Counted from the stretch's first letter, positions 1 through 7,892 are shown. The stretch: DNA of 19,209 nucleotides from GSA-30 sp036568765 (GCF_036568765.1 NZ_DATCRY010000030.1:1-19209), one strand, 5' to 3'. The notes: generated by a model from the sequence alone, not told the origin. Numbers and translations are program-made.

Positions 1-170
1 GCACGCGCCGCATCTCGCTCGGCGCGAGCCATTTCCACGTCGGGATTGGCGGCCCACACCGCACGCACGGCTTCGCGTAACGCGGTATCGGACACCGGTG
101 CCGCGGCGGCGGCGGCCACGGCGTAAAGCATTAGAGCGGCCCCCATAAGGGCCGCACGATAAGGTCGCAT
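1..170 (-). CDS. TolC-family outer-membrane efflux protein, N-terminal part (cut by window edge)
   Basis: This is the first ~56 codons of a leftward gene that runs off the window. The start ATG is preceded by AGGAG at a spacing of 7. The product begins with a signal peptide (MRPYRAALMGAALMLYAVAAAAA), cleaved near the alanine run. It is followed by an amphipathic helix, LREAVRAVWAANPDVEMARA, which matches the usual first helix of TolC/CzcC/CusC-type channel proteins ('...AL..AL..NP.l..ar.e...A'). Proteins of this family form the outer-membrane channel of tripartite RND or ABC exporters. The small gene upstream (66 nt away, same strand) carries a Cys/His cluster, so a metal-efflux operon is plausible. 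The substrate cannot be read from this fragment. The family call rests on a short stretch only. Confidence 0.6.
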   Translation of the reverse strand, partial: MRPYRAALMGAALMLYAVAAAAAAPVSDTALREAVRAVWAANPDVEMARAERDAAR

Positions 171-236
171 GGTGCATCTCCTGAAAGACGATCGAACAAG
201 CGCACGTGGTTTACGGGCGCGTGAGGCGTGCGTCGA

Positions 237-611
237 TCAGGCGATAGGCGGTCGCAGCAAGGAACCCGGTGCGGCAGGAACGATGCCGAAGTAAACCGCA
301 GGTAAGTCCAGCCGCGGCGCAAATGGCAGGATGGCCAGCGTGGCGCTGACCGGCATGGCTACCGAATGCAGGCAGGTGCAATGGCAGCCTGCACCCTCGC
401 CGAGAAGGCAGCCGTCGTCGCTCGAAGAGACGGCATCGACAATCGCGACCATGGCCGCTGTCTGCGAAGTCGCCGCAATTGCCGGACTCGGTGCATCGGC
501 CAGGCAGATGCTGCCGCCGATCAGTTTGATCAGCAGCACTGCCATCGCCAGCGCCCACAGACCGCGATGGCGGCGGAGGCGGCTCAGCAGTGGCGTGGGC
601 AGACCGATCAT
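237..611 (-). CDS. Small membrane/periplasmic protein with a C-H-C-T-C cluster, function unknown
   Basis: The product is 124 residues. The ATG at 611 is chosen because AGGA lies 8 nt upstream. Longer versions of the frame would run into the divergent amgK start. Residues ~18-37 form a hydrophobic segment after a basic N-terminus (RLRRHR), which could be an uncleaved signal or a membrane anchor. The middle carries C-x7-CHCTCLH (CLLGEGAGCHCTCLH), which could bind a metal. The C-terminus is proline- and alanine-rich with no clear fold. Similar small Cys/His proteins often precede heavy-metal RND efflux genes in Xanthomonadales, and here a TolC-like gene follows 66 nt downstream. That is contextual inference. 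I do not recognise a named family. Confidence 0.6.
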   Translation of the reverse strand: MIGLPTPLLSRLRRHRGLWALAMAVLLIKLIGGSICLADAPSPAIAATSQTAAMVAIVDAVSSSDDGCLLGEGAGCHCTCLHSVAMPVSATLAILPFAPRLDLPAVYFGIVPAAPGSLLRPPIA

Positions 612-693
612 GATCCGTATCCTAGTTGCCGATCCCGATGTTAGACAATTGCACGGCTTGCGCCGGGCCGGTTCGGCGGTAAGCTGAATCCTT

Positions 694-1710
694 ATGAATG
701 ACACTTCCGACCGCGCCGCAACACGCCTTGCCTGGACGCGCACCGCCCTGAGCGACCCGACGCTGGAACTGGTTCCGGCGTCTGCCGATGCCAGTTTTCG
801 TAGCTATTGGCGCACCGAACATGCGGATCGCAGCTGGATCGTCATGGATTCGCCGCCAGCCCAGGAAGATCCTGGCCCATGGCTGGAAATGGGCGCGCGC
901 CTTGCAGCCGCCGGCGTGCACGTGCCAGCGGTATACGCGACGGATCTGCAGCTGGGACTGCTGTTGATCGAGGATCTGGGCTCGCAGCTGTATCTGCCCG
1001 CGCTGAACGAACAAACAGTTGAAACGTTGTACGGCGATGCCATGGATGCGCTGCTGCGCATGCAATTGCATGTCGACGTTGCCGGCATGCAGCCGTACGA
1101 CTATGCGTTCCTGAGCCGCGAATTGGAGATCATGCCGGAATGGTTCCTGGGCAAGCACCTGGGCCACGCACCGACGTGCGACGACTGGGATGTGCTGGAA
1201 CAGGCATTCGCAGTATTGCTACGCAACGCGCTGGAACAACCGCGTACTTTCGTGCATCGCGATTTCCATAGCCGCAATCTGCTTATTGCCGAGCAAGGCG
1301 GCCAGCCGGGCATCATCGATTTCCAGGGAGCCCTGGTCGGCCCGATTGCCTACGATCTCGCTTCGCTGCTGCGCGACTGCTATATCGTGTGGGATCGCGA
1401 ACGCGTAGAAGGCTGGGTGGAAAATTACCGCATGCGCCTGCGCGAAGCCCGCCTGATTGGCGACGACATCGACTCGGATACCTTCCAGCGCTGGTTCGAC
1501 CTGATCGGCCTGCAACGGCATATCAAGGTGCTCGGCCTGTTCTGCCGGCTCTGGTATCGCGATGGCAAGCGCGGTTATCTGAACGATCTGCCACGTGTCT
1601 ACCAATACATCGTCACCGTGGCCGGTCGTTATCACGAGCTGGCCGAATTCGTCGCACTGCTCGAGCGCCATGCTAGCGCGCGCGACCTGCGCGAGCCGCT
1701 CGCCGTATGA
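694..1710 (+). CDS. amgK: N-acetylmuramate/N-acetylglucosamine 1-kinase AmgK
   Basis: AmgK phosphorylates recycled MurNAc (and GlcNAc) at the anomeric carbon in the cytoplasm. It is the first committed step of the anabolic peptidoglycan-recycling route that bypasses de novo UDP-MurNAc synthesis. The 338-residue length matches the known family (about 340). The aminoglycoside-phosphotransferase/APH fold is shown by the catalytic loop FVHRDFHSRNLL at about residues 185-197 (Asp base, Asn for magnesium). The metal-binding GIIDFQGALVGPIAYDLASLLRD follows at about 206-228. The stop codon overlaps the start of murU (ATGA), so the two are translationally coupled, as is usual for this pair. The start is ATG with only a weak ribosome site. 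A divergent gene starts 82 nt upstream, so promoters for both must lie in 612-693. I see no convincing consensus hexamers there. Confidence 0.93.
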   Translation: MNDTSDRAATRLAWTRTALSDPTLELVPASADASFRSYWRTEHADRSWIVMDSPPAQEDPGPWLEMGARLAAAGVHVPAVYATDLQLGLLLIEDLGSQLYLPALNEQTVETLYGDAMDALLRMQLHVDVAGMQPYDYAFLSRELEIMPEWFLGKHLGHAPTCDDWDVLEQAFAVLLRNALEQPRTFVHRDFHSRNLLIAEQGGQPGIIDFQGALVGPIAYDLASLLRDCYIVWDRERVEGWVENYRMRLREARLIGDDIDSDTFQRWFDLIGLQRHIKVLGLFCRLWYRDGKRGYLNDLPRVYQYIVTVAGRYHELAEFVALLERHASARDLREPLAV

Positions 1711-2426
1711 GACATGCACTGATTCTCGCCGCAGGCCTTGGCGAACGCATGCGTCCGTTGACCGACCGTACACCCAAACCATTACTGAGTGTCGGCGGCA
1801 AGCCGTTGATTGTCTGGCATCTGGAAAAGCTGGCGGCGGCGGACGTTCGTTATGTCGTAATCAACACCTCGCACTTGGCCGAACAATTTCCCGAAGCACT
1901 GGGCGATGGCTCACGCTGGGGCCTGCGCATCCGCTATGCCTACGAAGGTCCCACACCACTGGAAACCGGGGGCGGCATGCTCAATGCGCTGCCCCTGCTG
2001 GGGCCCGAACCCTTCATTGCGGTCAATGGCGATATCTGGACCGATGCCGATTTCGCCACCCTGCCCTCCGCGCCCGCGGGCCTGGCGCATCTGATGCTGG
2101 TCGACAATCCCGCCCATCATCCCGCCGGCGATTTCATACTTGGACCCGCCAATCAGGTGCAGGACAAAGGCGGCAGCCGCAAGCTGACCTTCAGCGGCGT
2201 GGGGATCTATCGGCCCGAGCTATTCGCCGGCTGGCGCGATGCCATTGGCGACACCCCCGAAAGCACCATGAAACCGCCGCGGTTCAAGCTTGCGCCGGTG
2301 TTGTGCGCAGCCATGGGCCATGGCGCCGTGTCAGGCAGCCACCACACGGGCAGTTGGACCGATGTGGGCACTCCCGAACGCCTGGCCGCGCTGGACGCTG
2401 CCCTGAACGCAACATCTCGCGGCTGA
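1707..2426 (+). CDS. murU: N-acetylmuramate-1-phosphate uridylyltransferase MurU
   Basis: MurU uses UTP to turn MurNAc-1-phosphate, made by AmgK, into UDP-MurNAc, which re-enters cell-wall precursor synthesis. The 239-residue protein is a complete nucleotidyltransferase. The N-terminus has LAAGLGERMRPLT followed by KPLL (residues ~7-28), the classic NTP-binding G-x-G-x-R-...-K signature. The family ETGGGM substrate motif is near residue 88, and FIAVNGDIWTDADF near 105 contains the metal-binding Asp. A second Asp comes in GSWTDVGTPERL near the end. Its start codon overlaps the amgK stop. The nearest alternative, a related sugar-1-phosphate nucleotidyltransferase (RmlA/GlmU-like), is unlikely given the amgK partner. 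In organisms with this pathway, amgK-murU is linked to intrinsic tolerance of fosfomycin. Confidence 0.92.
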   Translation: MRHALILAAGLGERMRPLTDRTPKPLLSVGGKPLIVWHLEKLAAADVRYVVINTSHLAEQFPEALGDGSRWGLRIRYAYEGPTPLETGGGMLNALPLLGPEPFIAVNGDIWTDADFATLPSAPAGLAHLMLVDNPAHHPAGDFILGPANQVQDKGGSRKLTFSGVGIYRPELFAGWRDAIGDTPESTMKPPRFKLAPVLCAAMGHGAVSGSHHTGSWTDVGTPERLAALDAALNATSRG

Positions 2427-2493
2427 AGCCTTGCCGATGGCGACGCGGTATCCTTCGGCTTGTATGTGATTGGATTTCTTTGACGGTACGGCA

Positions 2494-3597
2494 ATGTCCG
2501 AGTTGTGGTCCCAACTGGTAGCCTGGTTCAGCACCCATGGCGTGGTGCCAGTGCTGCATATCCTGCATCTGGAAGGCCTTGCGGGCGATCCGCACGACAT
2601 CGCTGCGGCACTGTTGATCGCTACGTTGCAGCTATGCATTATCGGCTTCGTCTTCCGTCCGCTGGAAACGTTGGCACCGGCGGAACGGTGGCAGGATCGC
2701 AAGCTGACCAAGGTGGATTTCCAGTACACGGTGATGATGCTGGTGGGCATCTTTCCGCTCTTCAGCTTTCTGATTCTGACGCCGCTGGTTAATTATTTCG
2801 CCGGCCAGGACACAGGCCCCAGCGATGCCAGCGCCTCTCCGTTAGCGATCACGCACTGGTTCCCGGTGCTCACCCAGCACCCCTATCTGCTGTTTTTCGT
2901 CTATTACATCGTTTACGACCTCGTGTACTACTGGATGCACCGCTTGCAGCACGCCCTGCCCTGGTGGTGGGCGCTGCACAGCATGCATCACAGCACGCGT
3001 CAGATGAGTTGCTGGACTAACGATCGCGGCAGTCCGGTGGACGGCTTCATCCAGTCGATCATCCTGGCGGTCGTTGGCATCGTGATGGGCGTCGAACCGG
3101 ATGAGTTCGCCTGGCTGATGCTCCTTGGCGAGCTGGTGCAGAATTTTTCGCACACGAATGTGCGCCTCGGCTTTGGCCGTGTGTTTGGCCGGATTTTCGT
3201 CGATCCGAAATTTCATCGCTTGCACCACATGCTGGTCGATCCGGATCGGCCGGGTTTGCACAACTGCAATTTCGGGCAGGTGTTGTCGATCTGGGACGTG
3301 CTGTTCGGTACGGCGCTCTATGGCGAGCCCGTACGGCCTACCGGCGTAGGTGACCCGCTGGTAGACGATGACAACAATCACGGTCTGCTAGGCCTGCACT
3401 GGAACGCACTCAAGCGCTTCTGGGGTGCAGTGCGCCGTCCTGCAGGCTGGAAGCTTGGCGAAGTGGCGTTCGGCGAGGGTTATCGACCCATCCCCGTCAC
3501 CGAGTGGGAAGCGCATGGGGTGGGACACCACCCGCAACGTGAAGATCGAGCTGAAGAGGCTCCGCTTATGGCAAGCGAGGCGACACAGTCGACCTGA
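2494..3597 (+). CDS. Sterol desaturase / fatty acid hydroxylase superfamily membrane protein
   Basis: This is a 367-residue integral-membrane di-iron oxygenase of the fatty-acid-hydroxylase superfamily. The three histidine boxes are visible: HRLQH (HxxxH) in the middle of the protein, then HSMHHST (HxxHH), and later FHRLHHM (HxxHH). HTNVRLGFG, a typical conserved stretch, lies between them. Hydrophobic segments come before the boxes (YTVMMLVGIFPLFSFLIL, YLLFFVYYIVYDLVYYWM) and between them (IILAVVGIVMGV). The substrate is not evident. Members hydroxylate or desaturate sterols, fatty acyl chains or ether lipids. I take the ATG at 2494. A TTG 24 nt upstream would add eight residues but has no better ribosome site. 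It lies 67 nt after murU on the same strand and may be co-transcribed with it, with no obvious functional link. Confidence 0.85.
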   Translation: MSELWSQLVAWFSTHGVVPVLHILHLEGLAGDPHDIAAALLIATLQLCIIGFVFRPLETLAPAERWQDRKLTKVDFQYTVMMLVGIFPLFSFLILTPLVNYFAGQDTGPSDASASPLAITHWFPVLTQHPYLLFFVYYIVYDLVYYWMHRLQHALPWWWALHSMHHSTRQMSCWTNDRGSPVDGFIQSIILAVVGIVMGVEPDEFAWLMLLGELVQNFSHTNVRLGFGRVFGRIFVDPKFHRLHHMLVDPDRPGLHNCNFGQVLSIWDVLFGTALYGEPVRPTGVGDPLVDDDNNHGLLGLHWNALKRFWGAVRRPAGWKLGEVAFGEGYRPIPVTEWEAHGVGHHPQREDRAEEAPLMASEATQST

Positions 3598-3638
3598 CGT
3601 GTCTGCGAAAGTGAGCTGCTAAAAAACCTGACCACCTT

Positions 3639-3706
3639 GTAGGAGCGGCTTCAGCCGCGACCGGTCGGGCCGCGCCCTGCATAGCCTTGCCTGAGGCCGT
3701 TCCTAC
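3639..3706. repeat. Inverted REP pair (BIME-like element)
   Basis: The left unit begins GTAGGAGCGGCTTCAGCCGC and contains a perfect 6-bp hairpin (GCGGCT/AGCCGC, 3645-3658). The right unit, read on the opposite strand from 3706, begins GTAGGAACGGCCTC and matches 12 of 14 bases. The two units face each other across about 40 bp. This layout and the GTAGGAGCGGCTTCAGCCGC core are typical of repetitive extragenic palindromes known from Pseudomonas and Xanthomonadales. Those are mobilised by RAYT transposases. It sits between two convergent genes, where such elements usually lie, and may act as a transcription stop or mRNA stabiliser for both. Confidence 0.8.
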
Positions 3707-3769
3707 TGGATAAGTGTTTTTCGCTCCTCAAAGTCGCCCGCAGCCAAGGCCGTCTCCATCGGCTCACGA

Positions 3770-4330
3770 TCAAAGCGCTATCCGCCCTAACGTGTCGATC
3801 AGAAACACCACGGCCGTCAGCAGGCCAACCACGGCATAGGCCCACTGACGATCGATACGAGAAGCACGCAAGAACAAATACACCGGCGCGCCGAGCCCGC
3901 CAAGCAACACTGGCCAAAGGAGTGCCAGCGAGGACTCGTGCCCTCCAGCCTTGATCAACCGGCGATCCCATAACGACAACGCGACGTACAGGACAACACC
4001 GACAAAACCCGTATAAGGCACATAGCTCAACGGTATGAGCGCCAGCGGCGCCAAGGCCATGATCCAGGCCGCACTCGCCGGCACCGGAAACATGCCCGGC
4101 GACCCGGAAGCATCGCAAGACACGCTCGGTGCATAGGGGTTGTTCAACGGCGAATCCCGATCGCGCAGGAATTCGGTCCGTTCCGCCGGCAACCAGTCGG
4201 GGGTACCTTCCCGCCACAACAAACTGCCACGTCGGATCTGTCCCGCCTGAATTTTCTGCCGTATGACTGCCGCACTTACCGGACCAGCGGACTTATCTCC
4301 GTCCTGAAAGTGCCATGACGCTTCAGTCAT
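3770..4330 (-). CDS. GYF-domain (DUF4339-like) multi-pass membrane protein
   Basis: This 186-residue protein of unknown function has two parts. Residues 1-55 form a GYF_2/DUF4339-type domain: aromatic W6, then GPVSAAVIRQKIQAGQI, SLLWREGTPDWLPA and the closing tryptophan. This is a fold thought to mediate protein contacts. After a short linker (NNPYAP) come about four hydrophobic helices: WIMALAPLALIPLSYV, GFVGVVLYVALSLW, LALLWPVLLGGLGAPVYLFL and AYAVVGLLTAVVFLIDTL. The ATG at 4330 is supported by a GGAG/AGGGG purine stretch just upstream. The gene is separated from secF by a strong terminator, so it has its own promoter. Its 3' end faces the fatty-acid-hydroxylase gene across the REP pair. 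The domain call is fairly safe; the role is unknown. Confidence 0.75.
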   Translation of the reverse strand: MTEASWHFQDGDKSAGPVSAAVIRQKIQAGQIRRGSLLWREGTPDWLPAERTEFLRDRDSPLNNPYAPSVSCDASGSPGMFPVPASAAWIMALAPLALIPLSYVPYTGFVGVVLYVALSLWDRRLIKAGGHESSLALLWPVLLGGLGAPVYLFLRASRIDRQWAYAVVGLLTAVVFLIDTLGRIAL

Positions 4331-4355
4331 CCCCTCTACTCCAAAACGCCTGGCT

Positions 4356-4384
4356 AAAAAAAAAGCCCGGCGCGAACCGGGCTT
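4356..4384 (-). terminator. Rho-independent terminator of the yajC-secD-secF operon
   Basis: An 8-bp perfect stem (AAGCCCGG/CCGGGCTT) with a 6-nt loop is followed, on the minus strand, by a run of nine T. It starts 24 nt after the secF stop codon and points leftward. Confidence 0.93.
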
Positions 4385-4408
4385 CCTGATCTGAGTATGG
4401 CGTACCGC

Positions 4409-5365
4409 TCAAGGGCGGCGCGCCAGCTCCGGGTTCTCGCGAGTTTTGGGCATCAGGTCCTTCTTCGACACGCCCAGCCAAAGCAGGATCGGGCTGGCCA
4501 CGAAGATCGACGAAAGCGTACCGACCACGATACCGATCAGCATGGTGATGGCGAAGCCATGCACCACCGGACCACCGAAGAAGTACAGCGCCGCCATGGT
4601 GATGCCGGTGAACAGCGAGGTGATGATGGTTCGCGACAGCGTGCTGTTGATCGAGCGATTGAGCACTTCTTCCGGCTCAGCCTTGCGCGCCAGGCGAAAC
4701 AGTTCGCGGATACGATCGAATACCACCACTTTATCGTTGATCGAATAGCCCACCACTGCGAGCACCGAGGCAAGCACGGTCAGGTCGAATTCGCGCTGGG
4801 TCAGCGCAAAGATACCCACGGTCACCAGGGCGTCGTGTACTTCGGTGATCAGCGCAGCTACGGCGAAGCGCCATTCGAAGCGGATCCACAAATAGATCAT
4901 GATGCCGGCGATCACCATGATGACCGCGATGATGCCATCGCTGCGCAGCTCGTCACCGACCTGCGAACCGACGTAGTCGCGGCTGGTAATTGCCGCATCC
5001 TGGCGCTGTGCCTTCAATGCCGGCTGCAGCACCGCCACGACTTTATCCAGGTTCACGTGGCCCTTCTCGTCCAGCATGGCGGCTGTCGGCTGGATGCGGA
5101 TCGAGACTTCGCGCGTACCGCCCAAGCTGGTAACGGTCGGGTTTTCGATACCGATCTTGTTCAGTGCCTGACGCACATCGCCGATCGCTATGGGCTGCTG
5201 ATAATCGGCAACTACCGAAATACCGCCCGTAAAGTCCAGGCCGTAGTTCAGACCGCGCACACCGATCAAAGCGACCGAGGCAACGATCAGCAGGATGGCA
5301 AGCCCGATGGAGAACTTGCGCATGCCCAGGAAGTTGATGTTGCTATGGGGATTGAAAATTTCCAT
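4409..5365 (-). CDS. secF: Protein translocase subunit SecF
   Basis: SecF is an inner-membrane RND-type subunit that, with SecD and YajC, supports SecYEG export. It uses the proton motive force to drive late steps of translocation. The 318-residue protein has the family layout. The first transmembrane helix is at ~19-36 (SIGLAILLIVASVALIGV), then NYGLDFTGG (40-48). A periplasmic domain follows, then five helices starting at DGIIAVIMVIAGIMIYLWI. The conserved YSINDKVVVFDRIRE motif lies between helices. The start ATG is 15 nt after the secD stop, so the genes are co-transcribed. The operon ends here with a strong terminator. Confidence 0.97.
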   Translation of the reverse strand: MEIFNPHSNINFLGMRKFSIGLAILLIVASVALIGVRGLNYGLDFTGGISVVADYQQPIAIGDVRQALNKIGIENPTVTSLGGTREVSIRIQPTAAMLDEKGHVNLDKVVAVLQPALKAQRQDAAITSRDYVGSQVGDELRSDGIIAVIMVIAGIMIYLWIRFEWRFAVAALITEVHDALVTVGIFALTQREFDLTVLASVLAVVGYSINDKVVVFDRIRELFRLARKAEPEEVLNRSINSTLSRTIITSLFTGITMAALYFFGGPVVHGFAITMLIGIVVGTLSSIFVASPILLWLGVSKKDLMPKTRENPELARRP

Positions 5366-5380
5366 GAGTCCCTATGCCCC

Positions 5381-7261
5381 TTAGACCGACAGGGTCTTGA
5401 GCTTGCGGTTGCCGTGGATCAGCGCGGTGATCGCGTGCGTCACGGTGACCGAGGTGAACATCGAGGTGAGAATACCGATCAGCAGTGTCACACCGAAGCC
5501 CTTGATCGGACCCGAGCCCATCGTGGTCAGCGCGAGCGCTGCAATCAAGTGGGTCACGTTGGCATCGAGAATCGTTGCCCAGGCCTTGTCATAACCGGCA
5601 CGGATCGAAGCCAGCGGTGTCGAGCCGTTGCGCAGTTCCTCTCGTACGCGTTCGCAGATCAGCACGTTGGCGTCGATCGCCATACCTAGCGTCAGCACGA
5701 TACCGGCGATGCCCGGCATGGTCAGAGTCACGCCGATCATCGACATCACCGCCAGCAGGATCACCAGATTGAAGAACAGCGCGATATCGGCGACAAGACC
5801 GAAAAGCTTGTAGTAGATCGCGGCAGCCAACAGAACCAGGCCAAGACCGATAAGCACGGCCTTCAGGCCCTTGTCGATGTTGTCGGCGCCCAGGCTGGGA
5901 CCGATCACGCGCTCCTGTACGATATCGACCGGCGCAGCCAGCGAGCCGCCCTTGAGCAGCAGTGCCAGACCCGAAGCTTCCTTGGCACTGGCCAGGCCAG
6001 TGGTCTGGAAGTTCTTGCCGAACACGCCGTTGATGCGCGCATCGTTGATCACCGAGTAGGTCACCGTCGGCGTGCGAACTTCCTTGCCGTCGACGATCTT
6101 GGTGTCGACCACGCGCTCGATATACACCACCGCCATCGGCTGACCGACGTTGTTGGTGGTGAAATCCTGCATCTTTTTCGCGCCCGTGGAATTGAGCGTC
6201 ACGGCCACGGCCGGCGATCCACTCTGTTGATCGAAGGTGGACGATGCATCGACCAGTTCGTCACCCGTAACGATCGCGCGCTTGCTGACCAGGACCGGCG
6301 CCTTGCTGTCGCGCATGTAGTAGAGGTTCGCATCCGGCGGAATATTGCCGGTACGCGCAGCCTCGATCGCACGCGGATTGCCCGGGAAGCCGATGCCTGC
6401 ACGGTATTCCAGCGTAGCCACCGCACCGATCAGCTTCTTCGCCTCGGCGGTATCCTGCACGCCAGCCAGCTCCACCACGATGCGGCTGTCGCCCTGCTGC
6501 TGGATGATCGGCTCGGATACACCCAGCGCATTGATACGGTTGCGCAGCGTGCCCAGGTTCTGGCGGATGGTGTTCTGCGATAGTTCGCGCAGTTTTTCCG
6601 GCTTCAGGCTGGCATTAGCGACAAAACGATCGCCGGTATTCGGGCCGTCCTTGACGTTGAGATCGGGGTACTCGGTCGCGATCGCATTGGACGCCGCGGT
6701 ACGGTCATCGGCCGAGCGCAACACGATATTGATGCCCTGACCGCGCTGGCTGCTGCGATTGACCGAGTCGTAGCGGATGTTCTTCTGCCGCAGCAACGCG
6801 CGGATATCATCGGCGTAGCTGTTTTCTTTCTTGTCCAGCACGTCGTTCTGATCCACTTCCATCAGGAAGTGCACGCCGCCTTGCAAGTCCAGGCCCAGGG
6901 GCATGGCGTTGGCGCCGATCGCACGCAGCCACTTGGGCGCGCTCGATTCCAGATTGAAGGCGATGGTGTAGTCGTCGCCAAGCACCGGGCGCAGCGCATC
7001 GGCACCGGCCTTCTGCACGTCGCCGTTGGCGAAGCCCACCGTCAAGTGATCCGCGCTGATATTGATGTCTTTGTAGGCGATCTTTTGCTGCGTCAGCGCC
7101 GCGACCACTTTCTGCTGCAGCGCCTGGTCGACCGGGGCCTCGTGGTTCGCGGTGATCTGTACGGCCTGAACCGGCAAAAAGACGTTGGGCAACGCGTAGA
7201 CCACGCCCAATATCAGTACGACCGCGACCAGCGCATATTTCCAGCGTGGAAAATCACTCAT
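5381..7261 (-). CDS. secD: Protein translocase subunit SecD
   Basis: SecD is the larger RND-type partner of SecF in the Sec accessory complex of the inner membrane. I choose the ATG at 7261, giving 626 residues beginning MSDFPRWKYALVAVVLILG. This aligns with the family's 'xxPLWKYxxL...YALPN' start. An upstream frame extension of nine codons is not needed. Visible marks are the first membrane helix (~8-26), YALPNVF, LGLDLQGGVHFLMEVD (~122-137) and a long periplasmic P1 domain. The C-terminal membrane block contains GMAIDANVLICERVREELR, the conserved DANVLI.ER.REE motif. Length is typical (about 615). It lies between yajC and secF on the same strand. A terminator-like hairpin lies just upstream of its start. 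Confidence 0.97.
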   Translation of the reverse strand: MSDFPRWKYALVAVVLILGVVYALPNVFLPVQAVQITANHEAPVDQALQQKVVAALTQQKIAYKDINISADHLTVGFANGDVQKAGADALRPVLGDDYTIAFNLESSAPKWLRAIGANAMPLGLDLQGGVHFLMEVDQNDVLDKKENSYADDIRALLRQKNIRYDSVNRSSQRGQGINIVLRSADDRTAASNAIATEYPDLNVKDGPNTGDRFVANASLKPEKLRELSQNTIRQNLGTLRNRINALGVSEPIIQQQGDSRIVVELAGVQDTAEAKKLIGAVATLEYRAGIGFPGNPRAIEAARTGNIPPDANLYYMRDSKAPVLVSKRAIVTGDELVDASSTFDQQSGSPAVAVTLNSTGAKKMQDFTTNNVGQPMAVVYIERVVDTKIVDGKEVRTPTVTYSVINDARINGVFGKNFQTTGLASAKEASGLALLLKGGSLAAPVDIVQERVIGPSLGADNIDKGLKAVLIGLGLVLLAAAIYYKLFGLVADIALFFNLVILLAVMSMIGVTLTMPGIAGIVLTLGMAIDANVLICERVREELRNGSTPLASIRAGYDKAWATILDANVTHLIAALALTTMGSGPIKGFGVTLLIGILTSMFTSVTVTHAITALIHGNRKLKTLSV

Positions 7262-7274
7262 GCCTTGAATCCAT

Positions 7275-7299
7275 AAAAGCCGCAGCATCAGGCTGCGGC
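7275..7299 (-). terminator. Terminator-like hairpin between yajC and secD (possible attenuator)
   Basis: On the minus strand GCCGCAGC and GCTGCGGC form a perfect 8-bp stem with a 5-nt loop, followed directly by TTTT. It sits 49 nt after the yajC stop and ends only 13 nt before the secD start codon. The short T tract suggests partial termination at most. It could set the yajC:secD expression ratio or stop at a processing site. The structure is seen directly; the function is inferred. Confidence 0.5.
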
Positions 7300-7348
7300 A
7301 AAAGCGTCATTGCACCGTAGTCGGCGGCGCCAGGCCGCCTCGAAAACC

Positions 7349-7699
7349 TTAGTCGGCTTTCAGCGCCCCTTTCGGCAGCACCTGCGACACGGCCCCCTTC
7401 TGCACCTTGACCTTCACGTTCGAGGCAATCTCGACGGTAACGAAGGTCTCCCCCACTTCGTCGACACGGCCGGCAATGCCGCCATTGGTAACCACCTCAT
7501 CGCCCTTGGAAAGGGCCGTGAGCATGGCGCGATGCTCTTTCTGCCGCTTCATCTGGGGGCGGATCATGATGAAGTACATGACGCCGAACATCAGGATCAT
7601 CAGGACCGGGAAGCTCAGCAGGCCGGTCGGGCTCTGTGCCTGGGCACCGGCAGCCGGAGCGGCGGCCTGGGCCAGCAGGAAGGACATCGGCAAACTCAT
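7349..7699 (-). CDS. yajC: Preprotein translocase accessory subunit YajC
   Basis: YajC is a small inner-membrane protein that joins SecD and SecF in the Sec holotranslocon. The chosen start (ATG at 7699, MSLPMSFLLAQ) gives 116 residues, close to the family's usual ~110. An internal ATG at 7687 is possible. After a short Ala-rich N-terminus there is one membrane helix (LLSFPVLMILMFGVMYFIMI), then the hallmark IRPQMKRQKEHRAML. The conserved cytosolic KGDEVVTNGGIAGRV follows. It begins the yajC-secD-secF operon. Its usual upstream neighbour tgt is separated from it here by a rightward porin gene, so it needs its own promoter. Confidence 0.95.
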   Translation of the reverse strand: MSLPMSFLLAQAAAPAAGAQAQSPTGLLSFPVLMILMFGVMYFIMIRPQMKRQKEHRAMLTALSKGDEVVTNGGIAGRVDEVGETFVTVEIASNVKVKVQKGAVSQVLPKGALKAD

Positions 7700-7764
7700 C
7701 GTGATCGTCTCGCAAGTAGCGGCACCGGCGTGATTTTTTGCCGGCGCCATGAAAAAGATCGCCG

Positions 7765-7793
7765 ATTATGCCATGCGACCTGAATACGTGCAT
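7765..7793 (-). promoter_or_regulatory. Candidate sigma70 promoter for yajC-secD-secF
   Basis: On the minus strand a good -10 box, CATAAT (5 of 6), lies 17 bp after a poor -35, ATGCAC. Transcription would begin about 60 nt before yajC. A local promoter is expected because the porin gene cuts yajC off from tgt. Confidence 0.35.
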
Positions 7794-7849
7794 GGCGGGC
7801 ATCGGCACCGTCGCCTCCCGCTAATCGGCACTGTGACGGCGCGCAGGCG

Positions 7850-7883
7850 CTGTCACAAAACCGACATAGGGGCTGGCTAAGGT
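7850..7883 (+). promoter_or_regulatory. Pho box and -10 element of the porin promoter (PhoB-type)
   Basis: CTGTCAC-AAAA-CCGACAT matches the PhoB recognition pattern, two CTGTCAT-like repeats with 4-nt spacing. The first repeat matches 6 of 7 bases and the second 5 of 7. TAAGGT begins exactly 10 nt after the second repeat, the distance at which the -10 box lies in known pho promoters such as E. coli phoA. There is no -35 box, as expected for a PhoB-activated promoter. It faces the phosphate-porin-like gene 94 nt downstream. Confidence 0.65.
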
Positions 7884-7892
7884 TAACGCATG

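Noticed and set aside
612..743. Longer version of the small leftward membrane protein reaching 743
   Set aside because: It would overlap the divergent amgK start and the added residues lack a ribosome site and a signal-like N-terminus; the ATG at 611 fits better.
1595..2521. 308-codon plus-strand frame across amgK and murU
   Set aside because: Out-of-frame overlap with two well-supported genes, Arg/Cys-rich.
4397..5689. 430-codon plus-strand frame opposite secF and secD
   Set aside because: His/Asp/Gln-rich antisense frame of two certain genes, a common artefact in GC-rich DNA.
7832..7857. TGTGAC...GTCACA, CRP-like palindrome between yajC and the porin
   Set aside because: The arms are 14 nt apart instead of the 6 nt between TGTGA and TCACA in a CRP site; it forms a GC-rich hairpin and overlaps the Pho box.
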